64,000 bases of DNA from contig CAWKCV010000002.1 of NCBI GenBank assembly GCA_963848205.1, positions 206,702 to 270,701 on the forward strand, written 5' to 3'. Every line of letters begins with the position of its first letter. Within the stretch, counting starts at the first letter, position 1. The stretch is from BOG-908 sp963848205 (GTDB taxonomy: Bacteria; Pseudomonadota; Alphaproteobacteria; Acetobacterales; Acetobacteraceae). Shown piece after piece: positions 16,134-25,634 of the stretch. A model generated the notes under the pieces. The model worked only from the letters and a program-made list of their open reading frames with translations, did no database searches and was not told where the DNA came from. The position numbers were made by a program, and so were the translations under genes.

Positions 16134-18163
16134 GCGGGCGCCCCCCTTCCACCGAGGCACCGTCGCCGGACGCGCCGCCGCCTGCGCGGCGTCGTGGCAC
16201 GGAAGCCGCGCGCATGCGTGGCACGCCGGAGACGGGGGCTGCGATGCCGCGGATGGAGACGGTGCGGATTACCGCGCCCGACCTCGCGCGGCGTGCGGCG
16301 CTGGACCGCACACGCTCGCGGCTAGTGTTCGCGGCCGGCGGATTTTTCCTGCTGTTCGGCGCCGTTGCAGGCAAGTTGACGAGTGCCACTGTGCTGTTTC
16401 CGATGGCGCCGAGTAAAGCAGAGATGCGGCCGCTGGTGCCCGACGAGCCGCCGCCGGAGACGCCGGACACGGTGCCGATGGCCGCCGGCGCACCACATAC
16501 GCGCGCGACGATCCTCGATCGCAATGGCGAGATATTGGCAATTTCCCTGCCGACAGCTGCATTGTTTGCAAACCCGAAGGAGATGATCGACACTGCGGAG
16601 GCCGCGCACAAGCTCAAGCAGGTGCTGCCACGGATGGACGAAGCGCAGGCAGCCGCCCGCCTGGCGAGTGCGAAGCAGTTCGTCTATCTCGAGCGACAGA
16701 TTACGCCGAACGAGGAATTGGCGATCAACGCGCTCGGCATTCCCGGCGTGTATTTCCAGCCAGGCGAGAAACGGCATTATCCATTGGGGCGCACGGCCGC
16801 GCAGGTGCTGGGCGGTGTGGATGTGGACAGCCACGGCGTGGCTGGCGTGGAGCGTGCGTTTGAGCACCGGCTGGAGACGGTTCAGGAACCGCTGCGGCTG
16901 TCTGTCGATGTGCGCGTGCAAGGCGTGATGCGTGACGAGCTGGAGAAATCCAAGGAAGAGTTCCACGCGATCGGCGCATGCGGCATCGTCATGGATGTAC
17001 GCACCGGCGAAGTGATCGCCATGGTCAGCCTGCCCGACTACGACGCGAACCAATTCGGCGAGACACCGCCGGACGACCGGTTCAATCGCGCGGTGACCGG
17101 CATGTTCGAGCCGGGCAGCACATTCAAATTGCAAACGGCCGCGATGGCGATGGATTTCGGCACCGCGCACATCTGGGACCAGTTCGACGCAGCGCACAAC
17201 ATACGCATCGGCCGTTTCACCATCACCGACTACAAGGGCAAGCACCGGTTCCTCTATCTGCCGGAAGTGCTTGCATACTCCTCCAACCTTGGTGCGGCTC
17301 ACGTGGCACTTGGAGTGGGGCCGCTGCGCCAGCAGACATGGCTGCAGGCGATGGGCATGTTCCGCAAAGTTGGAATCGAGTTGCCCGAAGCGGGCTTTCC
17401 CATTGTTCCGCCGAGGAGCAATTGGAAAGAAGCAACCACGATGACGGTGGGCTTCGGCCACGGCATCGCCGTATCGCCGCTGCATGTGGTGCGCGGCACG
17501 GCGGCGCTCGCCAATGGCGGGATTGTTCTGCAGCCGACCATTCTTTCGCACGATCCCGCAGATCCTCTACCGGAAGGTCGGCGTATCATGAACGCCTCTA
17601 CCAGTAACACGATACGCAAGATGATGCGCCTGGTGGTGACCGACGGCTACGGCAAGCCGGCCGACATCGAAGGTTATTTTGTCGGCGGCAAAACCGGCAC
17701 CGCCGAGAAAGTTGGTGCGCACGGCTACAAGAAGCACGCCAACGTCAGTGCGTTCATGAGCGTGTTCCCGATGAACGCGCCGCGTTACGCAGTATATTTC
17801 ATGCTCGACGAGCCGGTGGGCAACAAGGAAACCGGCGGCTATGCAACCGCCGGCGCGGTGAGTGCCCCGGGTGCAGGGCGTGTGATCGCCAGGATCGCCC
17901 CGATGCTCGGCCTGTTTCCGCAAATCCAGAATGAAGCAGCGACGCAGGCGACGCTGGCCATCCCGATGCAACCGGCGCGCGGCAGCGGGGAGCCGACAGG
18001 TACAGGTTCGCCTTTGGAGCCGCCAACACCCGCGCCCACGCCTGCCGCGACCGTCTCCCTGCCCGCCCCCCCTCCCACGCGCCGCGATATGCTGGCGTTG
18101 CGGCACGAAGCCTCGTTGCGCATGAGCGTGCCAGTGGAGGGTGGAAATGCATTCGCTCGCTGA
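16130..18163 (+). CDS. ftsI: Peptidoglycan D,D-transpeptidase FtsI (PBP3)
   Basis: A 677-residue class B penicillin-binding protein for septal peptidoglycan cross-linking. A Pro-rich cytoplasmic N-terminus leads to one membrane helix (LVFAAGGFFLLFGAVAG, about residues 64-80), then the PBP dimerisation domain. In the transpeptidase domain the active serine is S330 in STFK, SSN occurs in YSSNLGAA, and KTGT is at 521-524. A Pro/Ala-rich C-terminal tail of about 70 residues extends beyond the usual end. Its 3' end overlaps the murE start. Confidence 0.96.
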   Translation: MSGRPPSTEAPSPDAPPPARRRGTEAARMRGTPETGAAMPRMETVRITAPDLARRAALDRTRSRLVFAAGGFFLLFGAVAGKLTSATVLFPMAPSKAEMRPLVPDEPPPETPDTVPMAAGAPHTRATILDRNGEILAISLPTAALFANPKEMIDTAEAAHKLKQVLPRMDEAQAAARLASAKQFVYLERQITPNEELAINALGIPGVYFQPGEKRHYPLGRTAAQVLGGVDVDSHGVAGVERAFEHRLETVQEPLRLSVDVRVQGVMRDELEKSKEEFHAIGACGIVMDVRTGEVIAMVSLPDYDANQFGETPPDDRFNRAVTGMFEPGSTFKLQTAAMAMDFGTAHIWDQFDAAHNIRIGRFTITDYKGKHRFLYLPEVLAYSSNLGAAHVALGVGPLRQQTWLQAMGMFRKVGIELPEAGFPIVPPRSNWKEATTMTVGFGHGIAVSPLHVVRGTAALANGGIVLQPTILSHDPADPLPEGRRIMNASTSNTIRKMMRLVVTDGYGKPADIEGYFVGGKTGTAEKVGAHGYKKHANVSAFMSVFPMNAPRYAVYFMLDEPVGNKETGGYATAGAVSAPGAGRVIARIAPMLGLFPQIQNEAATQATLAIPMQPARGSGEPTGTGSPLEPPTPAPTPAATVSLPAPPPTRRDMLALRHEASLRMSVPVEGGNAFAR

Positions 18164-19613
18164 TCTTGCCGTCGCTGCAGGAATGCGCGGGATCGACCCC
18201 TGGTATCGTGCCCTGGCGATCACGTCGGTTACCGCCGATAGCCGTCGCGTCGTGCCGGGCACGTTGTTCGTCGCTGTGTCAGGCTCGCAGGTCGATGGCG
18301 CGCGTTTCATCGCCGATGCCGTCAAGCGCGGCGCCGCGGCAGTTCTGGCTCGCGACGGCGTAGCCTGGCCGCATGATTTAGCAGCAAGGCCTTTTCTGCA
18401 TTGCGAAGAGCCCCGCCGCATGCTGGCACGGATAGCAGCGCAACTTGCCGGGCGTACGGTCGAAAAGATTGCCGCCGTGACAGGCACGAACGGGAAGACG
18501 AGCACGGTCGATTTCCTGCGTCAGCTTTGGACGCTGGCTGGTTTGCGCGCAGCAAGCCTGGGCACCCTTGGATTGATCGCACCTGGGCACACGGGCAGCG
18601 GCGGACTTACCACACCCGATCCGGTTGCGATGTCCGAGCTGCTTGCTGGCCTGTCGAACGAGGGTGTGCGTCACATCGCGTTGGAAGCATCCAGCCATGG
18701 CCTGCATCAATATCGACTGGATGGCGTGAGGCTCGCAGCCGCAGGGTTCAGCAACTTGACCCGCGATCACCTGGATTACCACGGCAGTCTGGCGGCCTAT
18801 CGCTCAGCGAAGCTGCGGCTGTTTGAAGAGCTGCTGCCCGCCCGCGGTGTGGCCGTGGTCAATGCGGACATGGACGCCGACACGTTGGAGGCGCTTGAAG
18901 GCATTGCCGCGTCGCGACGTTTGGATTTGCGCAGCGTGGGTGAGAAAGGAACGACACTTCGACTGATCGCGGCCGCGCCTCTGCCGAACGGTCAGGCGTT
19001 GACGATAGAGCAAGACGGCACAAGACACGAGATCGCCGTCGCACTTCCTGGCCGCTTCCAGGCCGACAATCTGCTCATGGCCGCAGCACTCGCCCAGGCG
19101 ACGGGGGCACAACATGCGCTCGCCGGTCTGGAGCATATGACAGGCGTGCGCGGCCGGATGGAATTGGCGGCAACCCTGCCTAATCACGCCGCGGCCTACG
19201 TTGATTACGCGCACACACCGGATGCTTTGCAACGCGTGTTGTCCTCGCTGCGGCCGCATGCCGGTGCACATCGGCTCGTGTGCGTGTTCGGCGCCGGCGG
19301 CGATCGCGACGCTGGCAAACGTGCGTTGATGGGACGGCAAGTCGCCGAACTTGCCGACGTGCCGATCGTAACCGACGACAATCCTCGCCACGAAGACCCG
19401 GCGCGGATACGTGCTGCCATCCTGGCCGCGTGCCCTCATGCCATCGAAATCGGAGACCGTGAGGCGGCAATCGCGGCGGGTCTGGCCGAACTGCGCCCGG
19501 GCGATGTGCTCGTCGTGGCCGGCAAAGGCCATGAGCAGGGCCAGACTGTCGGCAATACCACGATGCCGTTCGACGATGCTGCCGTGATACGACGGTTGGC
19601 GCATGCCGCATGA
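18147..19613 (+). CDS. murE: UDP-MurNAc-tripeptide synthetase MurE (meso-DAP-adding)
   Basis: A 488-residue Mur ligase. The N-terminal UDP-MurNAc-binding domain has TADSRRVVPGTLFVA, the ATP loop GTNGKT is at 113-118, and the C-terminal domain has DNPRHEDP from D411. The DNPR signature marks meso-diaminopimelate rather than lysine specificity. The ATG at 18147 has GGAGG seven bases upstream and is preferred over a GTG two codons earlier. It overlaps ftsI by 17 bases and murF by ATGA. Confidence 0.97.
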   Translation: MHSLADLAVAAGMRGIDPWYRALAITSVTADSRRVVPGTLFVAVSGSQVDGARFIADAVKRGAAAVLARDGVAWPHDLAARPFLHCEEPRRMLARIAAQLAGRTVEKIAAVTGTNGKTSTVDFLRQLWTLAGLRAASLGTLGLIAPGHTGSGGLTTPDPVAMSELLAGLSNEGVRHIALEASSHGLHQYRLDGVRLAAAGFSNLTRDHLDYHGSLAAYRSAKLRLFEELLPARGVAVVNADMDADTLEALEGIAASRRLDLRSVGEKGTTLRLIAAAPLPNGQALTIEQDGTRHEIAVALPGRFQADNLLMAAALAQATGAQHALAGLEHMTGVRGRMELAATLPNHAAAYVDYAHTPDALQRVLSSLRPHAGAHRLVCVFGAGGDRDAGKRALMGRQVAELADVPIVTDDNPRHEDPARIRAAILAACPHAIEIGDREAAIAAGLAELRPGDVLVVAGKGHEQGQTVGNTTMPFDDAAVIRRLAHAA

Positions 19614-20962
19614 CGGCGCTTTTCGTCAGCGACGATCTGACTCACGCCGTGGGCGGGATAATGACGTCGCCATTTCACGCAACAGGTGTGTCCATCGACA
19701 CGCGCACACTGCAACCCGGCGATCTGTTTGTTGCACTGCAGACTGCGACGGGTGACGGACACGCGCATGTCGCCGCCGCACTCGCACGTGGCGCTGCAGG
19801 GGCGATGGTGCATCGTCAACACGACATGCCGGATGACGCGAAGCTCATTGTAGTGGGCGATACGCTGGCGGGCTTGCAGGCACTTGGAGCCTACGCACGC
19901 GCACGTTTTACCGGCGCAGTTGTGGCCGTGACCGGCAGCGTCGGTAAGACGACGACAAAAGAAATGCTGCGGCTGGCGCTGGGAGCCCAAGGACGCACGA
20001 ACGCGAGCGTTGCCAGCTACAACAATCATTGGGGCGTGCCGCTGACACTTGCGCGCATGCCACCGGACGATGATTTCGCGGTCATAGAAATCGGCATGAA
20101 CCATCCAGGCGAAATCGCGCCATTGGCGATGCTGGCCGGGCCGGATGTTGCGGTGATTACGGCAATTTCGACGGCGCATGTCGGCCACATGGGCAGTCTC
20201 GACGCGATTGCTGATGAGAAGGCGACCATCGCACAAGGTGTCCTGCAAGGCGGCGCCGTGGTGCTTCCTGGAGACAGTCCTTTCTATCGGCGCATGGCCA
20301 CACTGGCCGGCGATAAGCGGGTTCTCTCCTTCAGCATGCGCGAGTTCGACGTGCTGACGGAAGACGCACGAGGCACGCACTTCACCGGTTCGATCGCCGG
20401 CGCACCTGTGTCCATACGGTTGGCTATTCCTGGCCGACATATGGCGGCAAACGCGATCGCCGCCCTGACCGCGGTGCACGCACTCGGCGGGGACGTCCAA
20501 GCAGGCGCGCACGCGCTGGCAAATTTTGCGCCGGTGGGCGGGCGCGGCACGATTCGCCCCATCCTGGATGGCAGGGCAACGCTACTCGACGAAAGTTATA
20601 ACGCCTCCAGTGCTTCGGTGAAGGCTGCCCTATCAGTTTTGGCGTTATTGCCGGCGCAACGGCGAATTGCGGTTTTGGGTGATATGCTGGAGCTGGGCGA
20701 TTTCAGTCGCGCAGAGCACGAGGGTCTTGTCGATTGGGTGAGCGAATCGGCGGACGTGGTTTATGCGTGTGGCTCCTCGATGAAGTTTATGTATGATGCG
20801 CTGCCTGCCGGCCAACGCGGCGCCTACGCCGAACACAGTACGAAACTTGCGCCACTCGTTCGCGGTGGACTACGCGAAGGCGATACCGTGCTGGTGAAAG
20901 GGAGCCTAGGCAGCCGCATGAACGTGGTCGTCGCTGCGCTGACAGCGATGGAGAGCTCCTAG
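19610..20962 (+). CDS. murF: UDP-MurNAc-tripeptide D-alanyl-D-alanine ligase MurF
   Basis: A 450-residue Mur ligase that adds D-Ala-D-Ala to complete the UDP-MurNAc-pentapeptide. The ATP-binding loop GSVGKTTT is at residues 109-116. The MurF-type N-terminal IDTRTLQPGDLFVAL and the central YNNHWGVPLTLARMP and EIGMNHPGEI blocks are present, with the late DESYNASSASVKAAL. The stop abuts the mraY start directly. Confidence 0.97.
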   Translation: MTALFVSDDLTHAVGGIMTSPFHATGVSIDTRTLQPGDLFVALQTATGDGHAHVAAALARGAAGAMVHRQHDMPDDAKLIVVGDTLAGLQALGAYARARFTGAVVAVTGSVGKTTTKEMLRLALGAQGRTNASVASYNNHWGVPLTLARMPPDDDFAVIEIGMNHPGEIAPLAMLAGPDVAVITAISTAHVGHMGSLDAIADEKATIAQGVLQGGAVVLPGDSPFYRRMATLAGDKRVLSFSMREFDVLTEDARGTHFTGSIAGAPVSIRLAIPGRHMAANAIAALTAVHALGGDVQAGAHALANFAPVGGRGTIRPILDGRATLLDESYNASSASVKAALSVLALLPAQRRIAVLGDMLELGDFSRAEHEGLVDWVSESADVVYACGSSMKFMYDALPAGQRGAYAEHSTKLAPLVRGGLREGDTVLVKGSLGSRMNVVVAALTAMESS

Positions 20963-22048
20963 ATGCTCTACACGTTGCATGTGTTTGCGGATCGATTCTC
21001 GTTTTTCAATCTGTTTCGTTATCAGACATTTCGGTCCGGCGCGGCCTGTTTGACGGCACTTGTAATCTCGTTTTGGCTGGGTCCACGGGTCATACGCTGG
21101 TTGAAATCAGTCCAGCGCGGCGGCCAGCCGATACGTCTGGATGGACCGGAACGACATCTGATCGAAAAGAAAGGCACGCCGACGATGGGCGGCGTGCTGA
21201 TCCTGGCGGCACTTACAACCTCGACGCTCTTATGGGCAGATTTGCGTAGCGGCTATGTGTGGGCTGTCCTGTTCTGCACGCTTGGTTACGGGACAATCGG
21301 CTTTTTCGACGATTACCTGAAACTTTCGCGGCGAAATACCAAAGGTGTCTCCGCGCGCAGCAAACTCGTTGCGCAGTTAGGCATCGGGCTGATTACCGCT
21401 GGGTGGATCGCATACCTGACCGGCGGCACGCTCGGCACATCCGTCGCCATACCGGTATTTAAGGGCGTGTTGCTGCAGCTTGGCCTGTCTTTTCCGCTTT
21501 TTGGTATGTTCGTGCTGGTCAGCAGCAGCAATGCCGTCAACCTTACGGACGGATTGGATGGTTTGGCGACGGTGCCGACCATTATTGTCGCGAGCGTATT
21601 CGCGTTGATCGCGTATCTCGTTGGCAATCGGGTGTTCGCCGACTACTTGCAGCTTAACCACATTCCCAATGTGGGCGAACTTGCCGTTTTTTGCGCCGCA
21701 ATCGTCGGTGCCGGTATGGGCTTTCTATGGTTCAACGCGCCACCTGCGGCCGTCTTCATGGGAGATACCGGCAGCCTTGCTCTAGGTGGCGCACTCGGCG
21801 GCGTCGCGGTCGCAACGAAACATGAAATCGTGCTGATGATTGCCGGCGGACTGTTTGTCGTCGAAACCGTGAGCGTCATTGTGCAAGTGTTCTGGTACAA
21901 ACGGACTGGGCGACGCGTTTTTCTGATGGCGCCGCTGCATCACCATTTCGAGAAAAAAGGATGGGCAGAACCGACGATCGTTATCCGGTTCTGGATTGTC
22001 TCGATGATTTTGGCGCTCATAAGTCTCGCGACGTTGAAGATCCGGTGA
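20963..22048 (+). CDS. mraY: Phospho-N-acetylmuramoyl-pentapeptide-transferase MraY
   Basis: A 361-residue, ten-helix inner-membrane enzyme that makes lipid I from undecaprenyl phosphate and UDP-MurNAc-pentapeptide. Diagnostic cytoplasmic loops are seen: KKGTPTMGG, the GFFDDYLKL aspartates, NLTDGLDGLA, FMGDTGSLALGG and the HHHFEKKGW motif near the end. It starts on the base after the murF stop and overlaps murD by four bases (GTGA). Confidence 0.98.
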   Translation: MLYTLHVFADRFSFFNLFRYQTFRSGAACLTALVISFWLGPRVIRWLKSVQRGGQPIRLDGPERHLIEKKGTPTMGGVLILAALTTSTLLWADLRSGYVWAVLFCTLGYGTIGFFDDYLKLSRRNTKGVSARSKLVAQLGIGLITAGWIAYLTGGTLGTSVAIPVFKGVLLQLGLSFPLFGMFVLVSSSNAVNLTDGLDGLATVPTIIVASVFALIAYLVGNRVFADYLQLNHIPNVGELAVFCAAIVGAGMGFLWFNAPPAAVFMGDTGSLALGGALGGVAVATKHEIVLMIAGGLFVVETVSVIVQVFWYKRTGRRVFLMAPLHHHFEKKGWAEPTIVIRFWIVSMILALISLATLKIR

Positions 22049-23406
22049 GCGAATTTCCCGCAAATATATTCTCCGGCCGACGGTATGCGGTCGTAGGACT
22101 TGGGCGCGCAGGTTTGGCCGCGATGCGCGCATTGACCGCAATGGGCGCAAGCGCAATTGGCTGGGACGATGCCCCGTTTGCCCGCGAGACCGGGCAACGC
22201 GACGGTTTCGTGATTGCCGACCCCACATCCGACATCGGCGATTTCGATGCGTTGGTGCTCTCACCAGGCATTCCACACGACCTGCCTGTGCCCCACCGCA
22301 TTGCGTCTGCGGCGCGAGCCGCCGGAAAGCCGATCCTGACGGACGCGGAGTTGCTTTACCAGGCTGTCCGTGGCTCGGGTAGCCGTGCGAGATTTGTGGG
22401 GATAACCGGTACGAACGGCAAATCGACCACGACGGCGCTCCTGGCCCATATTCTCGAGAGAGCAGGTGTATCGATAGCAGCAGGCGCCAATCTCGGACCT
22501 GCGGCATTGAGTCTCCCGCGGCTATCGGACGAGGGCGTGTATATACTGGAAATGTCGTCTTACATGCTTGAGCGCCTTGTCTCATTGCGTTTCGACGTCG
22601 CTTGTCTGCTTAATCTCAGTCCTGATCATCTTGATCGACATGGTGATATGGCCGGTTATCTACGAGCCAAACAGCAGATTTTCGCACGTCAGACCGCCCT
22701 GGACTCCGCCATACTCGGGATTGACGACGATGACGGCCGCGCGCTCGCACGTTCCATGCCGCATGCTACTCGTATTTCTGGTGAAAGTCGCGCCGATTTT
22801 TGGAGCGAGGACCATGTACTCAGGGATGCGCAAGGACCGATTGTTGATCTTCGTGTTGCGCATGCCTTGCCGGGCAGTCATAACGCGCAAAACGCCGCCG
22901 CTGCGTGCGGGATGGCAGTGGCTCTCGGCATTGCGCGTGCTGATATTGCAAGCGGCATCGAGACTTTCGCCGGACTTGCGCATCGGCAGGAGATGGTCGC
23001 AAGTGTAGCCGGCATACGTTTTGTCGATGATAGCAAGGCCACCAACGCAGATGCCGCAGCGCGTGCGCTTGGCTGCTACCAGCGTGTGATTTGGATCGCC
23101 GGAGGCATCGCAAAAGTTGGTGGGATCGATTCCCTTGCACCTCTCTTCCCTCGTGTAGAAGAAGCTTTGCTGATCGGTCGAGATGCGGACATGTTTGCTG
23201 TGACACTTGCACAGTATGGTGTCACACATCGCGTCGTGGGAAATTTGGAGAATGCCGTGCCAGCTGCCTGGAAGGCCGCGGCTGATCATAACGTCGACAC
23301 AGTGCTCCTCTCCCCGGCCTGCGCCAGCTTTGACCAATATCCAGGTTTCGAAGCGCGCGGAAAGCATTTCTCCAAACTGGCACGTGCGCTAGAGGGTAGT
23401 GGCTGA
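22045..23406 (+). CDS. murD: UDP-MurNAc-L-alanine:D-glutamate ligase MurD
   Basis: A 453-residue Mur ligase. The N-terminal Rossmann-like domain starts YAVVGLGRAGLAAMRAL, the ATP loop GTNGKST is at 122-128, and NLSPDHLDRHGDM and FVDDSKATNADA mark the central and C-terminal domains. GTG 22045 is chosen because it forms the GTGA overlap with mraY and gives the usual length; an upstream in-frame ATG would extend it through the mraY coding end. The stop overlaps the likely ftsW ATG (TGATG). Confidence 0.95.
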   Translation: MSEFPANIFSGRRYAVVGLGRAGLAAMRALTAMGASAIGWDDAPFARETGQRDGFVIADPTSDIGDFDALVLSPGIPHDLPVPHRIASAARAAGKPILTDAELLYQAVRGSGSRARFVGITGTNGKSTTTALLAHILERAGVSIAAGANLGPAALSLPRLSDEGVYILEMSSYMLERLVSLRFDVACLLNLSPDHLDRHGDMAGYLRAKQQIFARQTALDSAILGIDDDDGRALARSMPHATRISGESRADFWSEDHVLRDAQGPIVDLRVAHALPGSHNAQNAAAACGMAVALGIARADIASGIETFAGLAHRQEMVASVAGIRFVDDSKATNADAAARALGCYQRVIWIAGGIAKVGGIDSLAPLFPRVEEALLIGRDADMFAVTLAQYGVTHRVVGNLENAVPAAWKAAADHNVDTVLLSPACASFDQYPGFEARGKHFSKLARALEGSG

Positions 23407-24528
23407 TGGCGACTTTCTCGCGAGCGGATCAATCAGGTACTCGGGCGTTGGTGGTGGACAGTCGATCGCTGGACACTGTTCTGCATCATCTCGCTCATCG
23501 GCTTTGGCTATGTGTTGGTGTTGGCCGCGAGTCCGGCCGTGGCCGAGCGAATTCATCAATCGCGCGATGTGTTCATTGCTAAGCAGGTTGTTTTTCTTGG
23601 CCTGGCTGGCGTCACGATTGTCGGTGTGTCGCTCCTTACGCCAAGGAACATCCGGCGCGTGGCCTTGGCTGGTTGCTTTATTGCCATAGGGCTTACTGCC
23701 CTTACGCTTGTGCACGGTATCGAGATCAAAGGCGCCCGCCGCTGGATTGCTCTGCCAGGGATGTCGATTCAACCGAGCGAATTCCTCAAGCCCTGCTTCG
23801 CGGTCGTTACCGCCTGGCTGCTGACAGAAGGTCGTAGGACACGCGGATTTCCTGGACGTCTGCTCGCCTTTATCGTTTTTGGCATGATCCTGATGTTGCT
23901 GAAATCGCAACCGGACATCGGTATGTTATCGGTAATCACCGCAGTGTTCTTTGCTCAGCTATTTATCGACGGCATGAACATGGCCATGGTAGGCGTGGGC
24001 GCGCTCAGCATGGCTGGTGCAGCGATTGGTGCCTACGTCCTGTTTCCGCACGTGCGCAGCCGGGTCACAAGATTTATACACCCGGAAAGTGGTGACCATT
24101 ATCAGGTGGACACTGCCTTGCAAGCGTTCGGCAATGGCGGATTGCTCGGCCGCGGACCGGGCGAAGGTCGCGTCAAAGATCTGCTGCCCGACGCACACGC
24201 GGATTTCGTCTTCGCCGTGGCAGGTGAGGAGTTTGGCCTGATTGTCTGCCTTATGATCCTCAGCGTATTCGCGTTCATCGTGCTACGCGGGCTGCTTCGG
24301 TTAGTACAGGAAACCGATGAGTTCGTCATTTTAGCAGCCTCCGGATTGGTAACGGGATTCGGTTTGCAGGCGTTCGTCAACATGGCGTCTGCTCTTCATC
24401 TCATTCCGACAAAAGGAATGACGTTGCCGTTCATTTCTTACGGCGGTAGTTCAGCTTTGTCGGTGGCGCTTGGCATGGGCATGTTGTTGGCGCTCACGCG
24501 ACGCCGTACACATGGAGACCCGTCGTGA
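23406..24528 (+). CDS. ftsW: Peptidoglycan glycosyltransferase FtsW (apparent one-base frameshift near start)
   Basis: A SEDS-family membrane glycosyltransferase that polymerises septal glycan with FtsI. The main frame (to 24528) shows YVLVLAASPAVAERI, GARRWIALPGMSIQPSEFLK, QPDIGMLSV and PFISYGGSSAL. Its conserved N-terminus, GRWWWTVDRWTLF, has no start codon in its own frame before a GTG at 23512 inside the first helix. The ATG at 23406 (TGATG overlap with murD) begins MATFSRADQS in the other frame. Removing one G at 23436/23437 joins them into a standard N-terminus. This is a sequencing indel, a recent mutation or a frameshift event; no other intact ftsW is seen in the window. Confidence 0.9.
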
Positions 24529-25634
24529 GGGGGCCGAGCGCACGCCCTATCGTCATTGCGGCGGGTGGAACCGGTGGGCATTTCTATCCGGCCGAAGCAC
24601 TGGCGGCGACGTTAATTGCCCGTGGTCAGCGCGTGGTTCTGATGACCGACGCGCGCGCGAGTGCTTTGAAAAGCGATGTCTTCAGTGGGCATGAGCAATT
24701 TGTTCTGCGCGGCGCGGGGCTTGCCGGGCGCGGTGCAGTCCGAGCAACGAAAGCGGTCTTCTCGCTTGCCGTCGGCGTTTTTCAGGCCCGACAGGCGCTC
24801 ACGCACTTGCGTCCTGCTGCAATTGTCGGATTTGGCGGCTATCCCTGCATCGCTCCTGTTTTGGCTGCGCGAACGCTGTCGCCGCAGCCGATAGTGGTGC
24901 TTCACGAGCAGAATGCGGTACTCGGCCGCGCCAACCGCTTTCTTGCGCGTGGCTCTGATTTACTGGCTTTGGGTTTTGCTGAAACTGCGCGAGTACCCTC
25001 CAACACGCCTTTTGCGATAGTTGGCAATCCAGTTCGGCCCGCTATACAGGCGCTCGCGACAGATGCGCCTGCCGTAGCGACACAGAAATTTACTTTGCTC
25101 GTGCTGGGTGGCTCGCTGGGCGCGCGCATATTCAGCGATGTGGTGCCCGAAGCTTTGGCAACCCTTCCGCATGAGTTGCGCGCGCGCATCGAAGTCATAC
25201 AGCAATGTCGGCCAGAAGACATGGCACGCGTTTCCGCAGCTTACCAGAATGCGACGGTCGCCGTCGATCTCGCGACATTCTTCACCGACATTGCTGACCG
25301 GCTGAGAACTGCAACGCTGATTATTTCTCGTGCAGGCGCATCTACCTGCGCTGAGATCGCGGTCGCTGGTCGTGCTGCTATTCTCGTGCCGTTACCCACC
25401 GCTATCGACGACCATCAAACCGCCAACGCACGAGCCCTTTCCGGCGCGACCATCATCGCGCAGACTGATTTCACACCGGCCAATCTTGCAGCGTTGCTCG
25501 AGAAAATGCTTTCAGACCCTGGCAGCATCGAGCGAGCAGCTCGCCTTGTGCACAATTGTGGGCACCCCCAGGCAGCTGACGATCTTGCCGATCGGGTAGA
25601 GCAGCTGATCACCTGCGCGGAGACGCTAAAATGA
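24525..25634 (+). CDS. murG: UDP-GlcNAc:lipid I N-acetylglucosaminyltransferase MurG
   Basis: A 369-residue GT-B enzyme that converts lipid I to lipid II at the inner face of the membrane. The N-terminal glycine-rich loop is AAGGTGGHFYPAEAL, the second is FGGYPCIAPV, and the UDP-GlcNAc site of the C-domain includes VLGGSLGARIFSD and SRAGASTCAEI. The GTG start forms a GTGA overlap with the ftsW stop, and the stop overlaps murC (ATGA). Confidence 0.97.
   Translation: MRGPSARPIVIAAGGTGGHFYPAEALAATLIARGQRVVLMTDARASALKSDVFSGHEQFVLRGAGLAGRGAVRATKAVFSLAVGVFQARQALTHLRPAAIVGFGGYPCIAPVLAARTLSPQPIVVLHEQNAVLGRANRFLARGSDLLALGFAETARVPSNTPFAIVGNPVRPAIQALATDAPAVATQKFTLLVLGGSLGARIFSDVVPEALATLPHELRARIEVIQQCRPEDMARVSAAYQNATVAVDLATFFTDIADRLRTATLIISRAGASTCAEIAVAGRAAILVPLPTAIDDHQTANARALSGATIIAQTDFTPANLAALLEKMLSDPGSIERAARLVHNCGHPQAADDLADRVEQLITCAETLK

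Noticed and set aside
16322..17551. A 409-residue open frame antisense to ftsI
   Set aside because: Same shadow effect: high His/Arg/Gln content, no motifs, fully inside a clear penicillin-binding protein gene.
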